Shown here: piece after piece, positions 14,747-21,808 of the stretch
Numbering within the stretch: the stretch's first letter is position 1
Layout of the letters: every line of letters starts with the position of its first letter
Assembly (NCBI GenBank): GCA_026393475.1
Contig: JAPLAA010000095.1
Span: 1-40,490 of the forward strand
Source: Actinomycetota bacterium
GTDB taxonomy: Bacteria > Actinomycetota > Acidimicrobiia > Acidimicrobiales > Ilumatobacteraceae
Direction: 5' to 3'
DNA: 40,490 nt
Translations under genes and position numbers: made by a program
Notes under the pieces: generated by a model
Told to the model about the DNA's origin: nothing
Database searches by the model: none
What the model saw: only the letters and a program-made list of their open reading frames with translations

Positions 14747-15958
14747 ATGCCGCCCGCCGCCCCGGATCCGCTCGAACCGGTCATCCCTGCGCGCCCCGGG
14801 CCGCTCGCCGGGATCAGGGTGCTCGACCTCACCTCGGTGATCATGGGTCCGTATGCCACGCAGGCGCTCGGCGACCTGGGGGCCGACGTCATCTGCGTGG
14901 AGGCCGTCACCGGCGACACCAACCGGATCATGGGCCCCGGCCCGGTGCCGGGCATGTCCGGAGTGGCGCTCAACCTCTTGCGCAACAAGCGCAACGTCTG
15001 TCTCGACCTGAAGCAATCGGCCGGACGCGACGCGTGTCTTCGGCTGATCGCGTCGTGCGACGTGTTCGTCACCAACCTGCGGCCGGGGCCGCTGCGTCGG
15101 CTCGGCCTCGACCACGCCTCGGTCTCGCTGCTGCGCCCCGACATCGTGATGTGCCAGGCCTACGGCTGGTCGGCCGCGAGCGGCGAGAGCGACAAGCCGG
15201 CCTACGACGACGTCATCCAGGCGGTGTCGGGGGTGGCGCACTCGTTCGAGCTGCGCGACGGGGTGCCGGCGATGGCGCCGTTCCTGGTGGCCGACAAGGT
15301 GGCCGGGCTCACGCTGACCCAGGCGATCCTCGCCGCACTGTTCCACCGCGAGCGCACCGGCGAGGGCCAGTTCGTCGAGGTCGCGATGGTCGACGCTCTG
15401 GCCTCGTTCAACCTGGTCGAGCACGGGTGTGCTGCCGTGCCCGAACCGGCGCTCGGACCGGCCGGGTACCCCCGGATCGTCACGCCCGATCGCCGTCCGT
15501 TCCGCACCACCGACGGGTGGATCGCCGTGCTGCCGTACTCGACGTCGAACTACCAGGACGTGTTCCGCGAGGGCGGTCGCGACGATCTGCTCGACGACGT
15601 GCGGATCCGCAGCGCCCGCTCGCGCATGGCCCATGCGGGCGAGCTGTACGCGATCGTCGCCGAGGTGGTGGCGCTGCGGTCGACGTCGTTCTGGGTGCGG
15701 TTCTGCGAGGATCACGACATCCCCGCCGGCGCGGTGCGCACCCTCGACGAACTGGTGCGGGAGCTGCCGGTGGTCGAGCACCCGACGGCGGGTGCCTACC
15801 ACGAGGTGCCGGCGCCCTGGCACTTCTCGGCCACACCGGCGAGCGTGCGACGCCCGGCGCCGATGCTCGGCGAACACACCCGCGAGGTGCTGCTCGAGGC
15901 GGGCCTCAGCGATGCCGAGATCGACGCGATGGTCGCCAGCGGCGCAATCCCGGTCTGA
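14747..15958 (+). CDS. CaiB/BaiF family (class III) CoA-transferase
   Basis: From the ATG at 14747 this is 403 residues, the normal length for class III CoA-transferases. It begins with LAGIRVLDLTSVIMGPYATQ, followed by LGDLGADVICVE, RNKRNVCLDLKQ, FVTNLRPG, the Asp-containing FVEVAMVDALASF (catalytic Asp region), DGWIAVLPYS and C-terminal LGEHTREVL. The family moves CoA between acyl-CoA and free acids. A GTG at 14735 would add four residues. Substrates cannot be read from sequence; the convergent thiolase/hydratase operon hints at catabolism of acyl-CoA compounds. The stop is the first of a series of TGA codons in an 11-bp repeat. Confidence 0.9.
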   Translation: MPPAAPDPLEPVIPARPGPLAGIRVLDLTSVIMGPYATQALGDLGADVICVEAVTGDTNRIMGPGPVPGMSGVALNLLRNKRNVCLDLKQSAGRDACLRLIASCDVFVTNLRPGPLRRLGLDHASVSLLRPDIVMCQAYGWSAASGESDKPAYDDVIQAVSGVAHSFELRDGVPAMAPFLVADKVAGLTLTQAILAALFHRERTGEGQFVEVAMVDALASFNLVEHGCAAVPEPALGPAGYPRIVTPDRRPFRTTDGWIAVLPYSTSNYQDVFREGGRDDLLDDVRIRSARSRMAHAGELYAIVAEVVALRSTSFWVRFCEDHDIPAGAVRTLDELVRELPVVEHPTAGAYHEVPAPWHFSATPASVRRPAPMLGEHTREVLLEAGLSDAEIDAMVASGAIPV

Positions 15959-15994
15959 TCCCCGTCTGATCCCCGTCTGATCCCGTTCTGATCC
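15956..15994 (+). repeat. 11-bp tandem repeat starting at the stop codon; TGA in all three frames
   Basis: The unit TGATCCCCGTC begins with the stop of the CoA-transferase and repeats at 15967, 15978 (TGATCCCGTTC) and, partially, 15989. The last codons of the gene (ATCCCGGTC) resemble the unit, so it looks like expansion of the gene end. An 11-bp period puts a TGA in every frame. Confidence 0.9.
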
Positions 15995-16009
15995 AGCCGG
16001 AAAACGAAA

Positions 16010-16052
16010 CTGGTCGCGCATCGTCTCGCTCAGCGAGACGATGCGCGACCAG
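16010..16052. terminator. Perfect 21-bp-arm hairpin, bidirectional terminator
   Basis: CTGGTCGCGCATCGTCTCGCT is followed, after one base, by its exact reverse complement. It lies between the convergent CoA-transferase and enoyl-CoA hydratase genes, flanked on each side by a different tandem repeat. No long T tract follows, but AAAACGAAA precedes it, giving U residues on the minus strand. Confidence 0.85.
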
Positions 16053-16090
16053 AACAGATCAGAACGGATCAGAACGGATCAGAACGGATC
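16051..16090 (-). repeat. 10-bp tandem repeat, 4 copies
   Basis: AGAACGGATC (first copy AGAACAGATC) repeats four times just outside the hairpin and 33 bp after the hydratase stop. On the minus strand it reads GATCCGTTCT with embedded TGATC, similar to the CCCGTTCTGATCC of the 11-bp array across the hairpin. Confidence 0.88.
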
Positions 16091-16122
16091 AGGTCGGGCG
16101 GATGGCCCGGATCAGCCGGGAG

Positions 16123-16899
16123 TCAGCTGCCGGTCCACTCGGGCGCCCGCTTCTCGGCGAACGCCCGCGGGCCTTCCTTCGCGTCGTTCGACGTGAAGAC
16201 CTTGCCCTGGAGGGGACCCTGGATCTTCCAGAACTCCTCCTCGGTGATGCCCGTCGTCGCCTTGATCAGCTGCTTGGAGGCAGCCACGGCCAGCGGGGCG
16301 TTCTTGGCGATGCGCTCGGCGAGCGTCATCGCCACGTTCACGGCATCGCCCTTCTCCGCGAGCCGGCAGATCAGGCCGTACTCGAAGCCCTCCTCGGCGG
16401 TGATCGGATCGGCGGTGATCGCCATCTCCATCGCCTTGCCGTAGCCCACTCGGCTCGGCAGGCGCAGCAGGCCGCCGCCGGCCGCGAACAGGCCGACGTT
16501 CACCTCGGGGATGCCGAGCTTGGCACCCTTGGCGGCGACCAGCAGGTCGCAGCTGAGGGCGAGCTCGAGGCCACCGGCGAGGGCGAAGCCCTCGATGGCG
16601 CCGATCAGGGGCTTCTCGGCCCCGTTCTGGATGAACTGCATCATCGGGCCGATGTCCTCGCCGCGCGAGAACGCCTTGAGGTCCATGCCGCTGCAGAAGC
16701 CGCGGCCGTTGCCGGTGAGCACGCCGGCGGTGAGGCCGGGATCGCTGTTGAGCTGCTGCACGGCGTCCCAGAGGCCGTGCGACAGCGCACCGTTGATCGA
16801 GTTCATCTGGTCGGGCCGGTTCAGCGTGATCAGCAGCACGCGACCGCGCTGCTCGGTGAGGACGGCCGGTTGTTCGGTGGTGTCGGTGGTGTCGGTCAT
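16123..16899 (-). CDS. Enoyl-CoA hydratase/isomerase family protein
   Basis: The protein has 258 residues, the usual crotonase length. VLLITLNRPDQMNSIN opens the domain. RGFCSGMDLKAF forms the first half of the oxyanion hole, KPLIGAIEGFALAGGLELAL the second, and KLGIPEVNVGLFAAGGGLLRLP carries the conserved Glu region. ATG 16899 has AGGGAGC a few bases upstream and is preferred to an in-frame start at 16950 that would overlap the SDR gene. It is the last gene of a marR-thiolase-SDR-hydratase operon, so it likely hydrates 2-enoyl-CoA esters in beta-oxidation or side-chain breakdown. Confidence 0.92.
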   Translation of the reverse strand: MTDTTDTTEQPAVLTEQRGRVLLITLNRPDQMNSINGALSHGLWDAVQQLNSDPGLTAGVLTGNGRGFCSGMDLKAFSRGEDIGPMMQFIQNGAEKPLIGAIEGFALAGGLELALSCDLLVAAKGAKLGIPEVNVGLFAAGGGLLRLPSRVGYGKAMEMAITADPITAEEGFEYGLICRLAEKGDAVNVAMTLAERIAKNAPLAVAASKQLIKATTGITEEEFWKIQGPLQGKVFTSNDAKEGPRAFAEKRAPEWTGS

Positions 16900-16915
16900 G
16901 AGTTGCTCCCTGGGG

Positions 16916-17695
16916 TCACTTCGGTGGCATGCGGATGCCGCCGTCGACACGGATGACTTCGGCGTTCATGTACGGGTTGGTGATCAGGTCGACGACCATG
17001 AAGGCGAGCTCCTCGGCCGAGCCCAGACGCTTCGGGAACAGCACCGACTGGCCGAGGTGGGCCTTGAAGGCGTCGCTCTGCTCGCCCGAGCCGTAGATCG
17101 GGGTGTCGATGAGGCCCGGGGCGATGGTGTTCACCCGGATGCCGACGGCCGACAGGTCGCGGGCGATCGGCAGGGTCATGCCGACGATGCCGCCCTTGCT
17201 GGCGGAGTAGGCGGCCTGGCCGATCTGGCCGTCGAACGCGGCGACCGACGCCATGTTGACGATCGCGCCGCGCTGGCCGTCCGCGTCGAGCGGCTCGGTC
17301 TTGGCCATCGCCGCCGCCGCGAGGCGGAGCATGTTGAACGAGCCGAGCAGGTTGATGCGGATGACGAAGTCGAACGCCGACTGCTCCATCGGGTCGTTGT
17401 TGCGGTCGATCGTGCGACCCGGGCGGCCGAGACCGGCCGAGTTGACGAGGGCGCGCAGCGGGCCCATCTCCGAGGCGGCGGCGACGGCGGCCTTGCCGTC
17501 CTCCTCGCTGGAGACGTCGCACTTGACGAACAGGCCGCCGATCTCGTTGGCGACGGCGGTGCCCTTGTCCTCCTGGAGGTCGGCGATCACGACGCGCGAG
17601 CCGAGTGCGGCGAGCTGGCGGGCGGCGGCTTCGCCGATGCCCGAGGCGCCACCGGTGACGATGGCGGAGGATCCTTCGAGGTTCAGACGAGGCAT
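16916..17695 (-). CDS. SDR-family 3-hydroxyacyl-CoA dehydrogenase-like protein
   Basis: The protein has 259 residues, a classical SDR with [18 protein letters not shown] (Asp favouring NAD), VNSAGLGRPG, NMASVAAFDG, catalytic YSASKGG and PGLIDTPIY. The IDRNNDPMEQSAFDFVIRIN insertion and overall pattern resemble HSD10-type 3-hydroxyacyl-CoA dehydrogenases. Between thiolase and enoyl-CoA hydratase genes it would supply the NAD-dependent oxidation of 3-hydroxyacyl-CoA; this is inferred from context. The ATG at 17695 is 5 bp after the thiolase stop, and 16 bp separate its own stop from the hydratase start. Confidence 0.92.
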   Translation of the reverse strand: MPRLNLEGSSAIVTGGASGIGEAAARQLAALGSRVVIADLQEDKGTAVANEIGGLFVKCDVSSEEDGKAAVAAASEMGPLRALVNSAGLGRPGRTIDRNNDPMEQSAFDFVIRINLLGSFNMLRLAAAAMAKTEPLDADGQRGAIVNMASVAAFDGQIGQAAYSASKGGIVGMTLPIARDLSAVGIRVNTIAPGLIDTPIYGSGEQSDAFKAHLGQSVLFPKRLGSAEELAFMVVDLITNPYMNAEVIRVDGGIRMPPK

Positions 17696-17700
17696 GGTGA

Positions 17701-18870
17701 TCAGGCCCCGATCCGCTCGATGATGGTGGCGTTGGCCATGCCGCCGCCTTCGCACATCACCTGCAGGCCGTAGCGGCCGCCGGTGCGCTCGAGCTCGTTG
17801 AGCAGGGTGGCCATGAGCTTGGTGCCCGAGCAGCCGAGCGGGTGACCGAGGGCGATCGCGCCGCCGTTGACGTTCACCTTCGACATGTCGGCGTCGAACT
17901 CCTTCTGCCACGCGAGCACGACCGAGGCGAAGGCCTCGTTGATCTCGACGAGGTCGATGTCGGCCATGGTGAGGCCGCTCTTCTCGAGGATCTTGCGGGT
18001 CGCGGGGATCGGGCCCTTCAGCATCGTCACCGGGTCGGTGCCGGCCACGGCGAAGCTGTGGAAGCGGGCGCGGGGCGTGAGGCCCAGCTCGGCGGCCTTG
18101 GTGGCGCTCATGATGAGCACGGCCGAGGCGCCGTCGGAGATCTGCGACGAGTTGCCGGCGGTGATCTTGCCGTCGGGCTTGAACGCGGGCTTCAGGTTGG
18201 CGAGCGTCTCGACGGTGGTGCCCTCGCGGATGCCCTCGTCCTTGGTGAGCATCTCGGTGACGCCGTCGACGACGTACGGCACCGGGACGATCTCACGCTC
18301 GAAGCGGCCCTCGGCGGTGGCCTGGGCGGCGCGCTGCTGGCTGAGCGCACCGAACGCGTCGAGGTCTTCACGGCTGAGGCCGTACTCGTCGGCGATCATG
18401 TCGGCGCCGATGCCCTGCGGCGGCAGGCCGCTCTCGGCGTAGCGGTCGAGCTGCTCCTTCGGGAACGGGAAGCCCATGTCCTTCACGACCGAGGCGCCCA
18501 TGGGGGTGCGGGTCATGATCTCGACACCGGCGGCGATGACGACGTCGTACGCGCCGGCCATGACGCCCTGGGCGCCGAAGTGCATCGACTGCTGGCTCGA
18601 CCCGCACTGGCGGTCGACGGTGGTGGCGGGCACGCTCTCGGGCCAGCCGGCGGCGAGCACGGCGTTGCGGCCGATGTTGAGCGACTGCTCACCGACCTGC
18701 ATGACGCAGCCCATGATCACGTCGTCGACGATCTCGGGGTTGAGGCCGTTGCGCTCCTCGAGGGCCTTCAGCACGTGGGCGGCCAGGGCGGCGGGGTGCC
18801 AGTCCTTGAGCTTGCCGTTGCGCTTGCCGCCCGCGGTGCGGACGGCGTCGATGATGACTGCATCTTCCAT
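17701..18870 (-). CDS. Acetyl-CoA C-acyltransferase (thiolase)
   Basis: The protein has 389 residues and all thiolase landmarks: nucleophilic Cys89 in VDRQCGSSQQS, NEAFASVVLAW, the His motif GGAIALGHPLGCSG and the second cysteine in MCEGGGMANA. Thiolases of this type cleave 3-ketoacyl-CoA to acetyl-CoA and a shortened acyl-CoA. The ATG at 18870 follows AGGAGAC about 9 nt upstream. It is the first enzyme gene after the MarR regulator, and together with the SDR and hydratase it covers three of the four steps of a beta-oxidation round; no acyl-CoA dehydrogenase is present in the window. Confidence 0.94.
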   Translation of the reverse strand: MEDAVIIDAVRTAGGKRNGKLKDWHPAALAAHVLKALEERNGLNPEIVDDVIMGCVMQVGEQSLNIGRNAVLAAGWPESVPATTVDRQCGSSQQSMHFGAQGVMAGAYDVVIAAGVEIMTRTPMGASVVKDMGFPFPKEQLDRYAESGLPPQGIGADMIADEYGLSREDLDAFGALSQQRAAQATAEGRFEREIVPVPYVVDGVTEMLTKDEGIREGTTVETLANLKPAFKPDGKITAGNSSQISDGASAVLIMSATKAAELGLTPRARFHSFAVAGTDPVTMLKGPIPATRKILEKSGLTMADIDLVEINEAFASVVLAWQKEFDADMSKVNVNGGAIALGHPLGCSGTKLMATLLNELERTGGRYGLQVMCEGGGMANATIIERIGA

Positions 18871-18911
18871 TGGGTGTGTCTCCTGTGTCGAGATCTTCGT
18901 TGATCCGTACT

Positions 18912-18933
18912 GGGTGGGGTGGGTAGGGGTGGG
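18912..18933 (+). other. G-quadruplex-type G-run cluster between marR and the thiolase gene
   Basis: Five runs of three or four G separated by one or two bases lie on the plus strand, so the marR-thiolase transcript carries the matching C-runs. The spacing meets the usual criterion for a DNA G-quadruplex on the template strand. Whether it folds is unknown. Confidence 0.5.
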
Positions 18934-18945
18934 TCGGTGATCGGG

Positions 18946-19428
18946 TCAGGCGTCCGGCTGCATGGCGCGGCGCAGGTTGGCCTGGAGTTGTTGGGTGACG
19001 GCGGCGAGCGCGTGGCGTTCCTCGCGGGAGATGCCGGTGCGCAGCTCGGTGCGCAGCGCCTCGTCGATCGAGGTGATCCGCTCGATCAGGTCGCGGCCGT
19101 CGGCGGTGAGGTGGATCTGCCAGACGCGCCGGTCGTCGGAATCGGGCCGGCGCTCGAGCAGGCCGCGCTCCTGCAGCCGGTCGAGGGTGGAGCCGGTCGC
19201 CGCCCGTCCCTGGCCGAGGTGGTCGGCGATCTTGGTCTGGGTGATGTGGCCGAACTCGGCCACGTACATGAGGATGCTGGCCTGGGTGAGGTTGAGGTCG
19301 AGCGTGGCGAAGCGGGCGTCGTAGGCCTCGCGGATGAGCCGCGCGGTGGCCATCAACGTCGTCTCGACGCGCTGCCACGGCGGCGCATCGAGCTCGTGCG
19401 TGCCCCCCTCGGCCCGTCCAGACTGCAT
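18946..19428 (-). CDS. MarR-family transcriptional regulator
   Basis: The protein has 160 residues from the ATG at 19428; the frame is open upstream only to a TTG at 19440. It has the MarR layout: N-terminal dimer helices, then NLTQASILMYVAEFGHITQTKIADHL as helix-turn-helix, GQGRAATGSTLDRLQERGLLERR as recognition helix, and DSDDRRVWQIHLTADGRDL as the wing with the DDRR signature. It is the first gene of the operon with thiolase, SDR and enoyl-CoA hydratase. A 15-bp palindrome immediately before its ATG is a likely operator, so it probably represses the operon and responds to an acyl-CoA or aromatic ligand (inference). Confidence 0.93.
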   Translation of the reverse strand: MQSGRAEGGTHELDAPPWQRVETTLMATARLIREAYDARFATLDLNLTQASILMYVAEFGHITQTKIADHLGQGRAATGSTLDRLQERGLLERRPDSDDRRVWQIHLTADGRDLIERITSIDEALRTELRTGISREERHALAAVTQQLQANLRRAMQPDA

Positions 19429-19431
19429 GGC

Positions 19432-19446
19432 GCCATACAATATGGC
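19432..19446. promoter_or_regulatory. Palindromic MarR-type operator overlapping the marR promoter
   Basis: GCCATA-CAA-TATGGC is a perfect inverted repeat with 6-bp arms ending 3 bp before the marR ATG at 19428. On the minus strand TATTGT inside it lies 8 nt before the ATG and could be the -10, so binding would block a leaderless promoter. Confidence 0.65.
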
Positions 19447-19516
19447 ACAGACAGGTCGTTCGGCGAATCGGGTCCGAAGCGGGGCTGGAGCGGGTTTGAA
19501 GCGGGTCGGACGCCGG

Positions 19517-21595
19517 TCAGCGCCGGTCGTCGACGGCGATCTGGTCGCGGCCGCCCTGCTTGGCCTGGTACATCAGCAGGTCGGCGCGGCGGAGGAACTC
19601 GTCGACGGTCTCGTCCATCGTCGCCCAGGCGAGGCCGATCGAGGCGGTCACGGTCACCACGTCGCCCTCGGGCATCTCCCGCGGGAAGTGCAGTTGACGC
19701 ATCAGCCGGTCGGCGATCGAGCGCATCTCCATGTCGCCCACGTCGGAGACGATGATCGCGAACTCGTCGCCACCCAACCGGGCAACGGTGTCGTTGGAAC
19801 GCGTCGCCGCGGTGAGGGTCTGGGCGACCTCGATCAGCACCGAGTCGCCGGCGTCGTGGCCGAGGCGGTCGTTGATCGTCTTGAACCGGTCGAGGTCGAT
19901 GAACAGCAGCGCCGTCCGAGCGTCGCGTTCGCGGCGCGACGTGCAGGCCCGTTCGAGTCGTTCGACGAAGCTGCGCCGGTTCGGTAGCCCGGTGAGCGGG
20001 TCGGTGAACGCGAACAGCTCGATCTGCTCTCGCGACTTCCGCTCGGCGGTGATGTCGCTCACCTGCGACAGGCCGTACTGCGGGTTGCCGTCGGCGTCGC
20101 GCACCATCGAACGCGTCATCGACACCCAGATCTCACGGCCGTCGGCGCGCGTCATCCTCAGCTCCATGTGATGCGAGTCGATCTCGCCGCGGAGCAGCTG
20201 CTGGCGTGCCTCGAACACCTCGTCGAGGTGATCGGGATGGGTGTGGTCGAGCAGGTTGATGCCGAGCGCACGATCGGCAGGGACGCCGAGCATCGCCGCA
20301 TAGGCGGCGTTGCACTTCAGCAACTCCACCTGGTTCGGCGTCCCGATCCCGGTGAGCGCCATGCCCGTCGGCGCGTCGTCGAACGCGGTGCGGAACAGCT
20401 CGCTGGCCTCGAACTGCGCCCGTTCGAGCGACAGGCGTTCGGTGATGTCGAACACCGTGCCGAGGAACAGTTCGGTGCGGCCGCTCTCGCCACGCACGGG
20501 GACGGCGTTGATGTCGGCCCAGACGACGTCGCCGCCGGGGGTGACGAAGCGGAACTGGCCCACGAAGGGCTGGTCGGTCTTGATCGCGATCGCCCACTGC
20601 GACCCCACGGCACCTGCGTCGTCGGGGTGGAGCACCTTGCCCCAGCCGAACCCGAGCGCGTCGTTCGAGTCGGAGATGCGCGTGATCGAGCAGAACGCCG
20701 GGTTGACGTACGTGCAGGCGCCCCACTGGTTGGTCTCGAAGATGCCGATCGGGGCCGAGTCGACGAGGGTGCGCATCCGGCGCTCGGAATCGGCGAGGGC
20801 TCGTTCGGTGATCTTCGCGGCCGTGATGTCACGGGCGATGCCGGAGAAGTACTTCGGGTAGCCGTCATCGCCGAAATGGGCCATCGTCGAGAACGACAGG
20901 GGAAAGGTGACGCCATCGGAGTACTGGCCCTCGATCTCGCCGACCCAGGCGCCGCTCGACCAGAGCTGCGGGATCGCCTCGTCGAAGAAGCGGGCCGTGC
21001 TCTCCTGGCTGAACAGCGAGAACAGGCTGACCGGTCGCTCGGCGAGCTCCTCCAAGGTCGACACGCCGATGAGGGCCCGCGTCGTGGCGTTGGCCCACAG
21101 GATCACGCCGTTCGCATCGGTCGTCGACACGTAGTCGGGGCTGGCCTCGAGGATCTGGGCGAGCTGATCGAGTCGCTCCTCGGTCGACCGTCGCTCGGTG
21201 ATGTCGTCGACGATGCACAGGTGCTCCCGTTCGCCGTCGGCGCCGAGACCGATCGGGGCGATCGACACCTCGACCCAGACGATCGTCCCGTCGGGACGGA
21301 CGTAGCGCTTCGGGAGCCGGTACGGGGGAGCGGCGTCGCCTCCGGACTCGCCCATCTCGAGGTCGGCCTGGACGTCGTCCGGATGGGTCAGATCGACCCA
21401 GTCCATGCCGATCAGCTCCTCCTCGGAACGTCCGCAGATCTCGGCGAAGCGTCGGTTGACGGCGAGGATCCGTCGATCGGAGGTGCGCGTCTCGGCGACA
21501 CCGAGCGGGGCCTGGTCGAACAGGCCGAGGAACCGGCGGTGGGCGCGCGCGAGGTCCTCGGCTCCGAGCGCCCCGTCGATTTCGACCTCTCTCAT
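19517..21595 (-). CDS. Diguanylate cyclase with four PAS domains
   Basis: The protein has 692 residues. Four PAS domains in series are visible, each closed by a PAC-like DIT motif (VDDITERR, ARDITAAK, VFDITERL, VSDITAER) at about residues 20-135, 140-260, 270-385 and 395-520. The C-terminal GGDEF domain (about 525-690) has LTGLPNRRSF, FIDLDRFKTIND and the intact active site ARLGGDEF. RSND five residues before it is a product-inhibition I-site (RxxD). It should make c-di-GMP in response to signals sensed by the PAS domains. No membrane helices are seen, so it is cytoplasmic. ATG 21595 has AGGAG just upstream. Confidence 0.94.
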   Translation of the reverse strand: MREVEIDGALGAEDLARAHRRFLGLFDQAPLGVAETRTSDRRILAVNRRFAEICGRSEEELIGMDWVDLTHPDDVQADLEMGESGGDAAPPYRLPKRYVRPDGTIVWVEVSIAPIGLGADGEREHLCIVDDITERRSTEERLDQLAQILEASPDYVSTTDANGVILWANATTRALIGVSTLEELAERPVSLFSLFSQESTARFFDEAIPQLWSSGAWVGEIEGQYSDGVTFPLSFSTMAHFGDDGYPKYFSGIARDITAAKITERALADSERRMRTLVDSAPIGIFETNQWGACTYVNPAFCSITRISDSNDALGFGWGKVLHPDDAGAVGSQWAIAIKTDQPFVGQFRFVTPGGDVVWADINAVPVRGESGRTELFLGTVFDITERLSLERAQFEASELFRTAFDDAPTGMALTGIGTPNQVELLKCNAAYAAMLGVPADRALGINLLDHTHPDHLDEVFEARQQLLRGEIDSHHMELRMTRADGREIWVSMTRSMVRDADGNPQYGLSQVSDITAERKSREQIELFAFTDPLTGLPNRRSFVERLERACTSRRERDARTALLFIDLDRFKTINDRLGHDAGDSVLIEVAQTLTAATRSNDTVARLGGDEFAIIVSDVGDMEMRSIADRLMRQLHFPREMPEGDVVTVTASIGLAWATMDETVDEFLRRADLLMYQAKQGGRDQIAVDDRR

Positions 21596-21752
21596 GCACT
21601 CCTGACCGTCCGGACCGCGAGCTGTCGTGCACCCAGGGCCCGTGAGCGGCCACAATGGCGCCGTGCCCAGCCGACCACGACCTGCTGCCCCCGCGTCCCG
21701 GGGCCGGACCCCGTCGATGGTGCGCCGGCACGCGTCGGGCATCGCCCTCGGT

Positions 21753-21808
21753 GTGGTCCTGGCGGTGTCGGGGATCGCCGGTGGTCCTGGCGGTGTCGGG
21801 GATCGCCG
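21753..21808 (+). repeat. Perfect 28-bp tandem duplication that breaks a reading frame
   Basis: Positions 21753-21780 and 21781-21808 are identical and adjacent. 28 is not a multiple of three. With one copy removed, the frame from GTG 21663 (or ATG 21717) runs uninterrupted into the long membrane-protein frame that ends at 23415. Confidence 0.95.
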
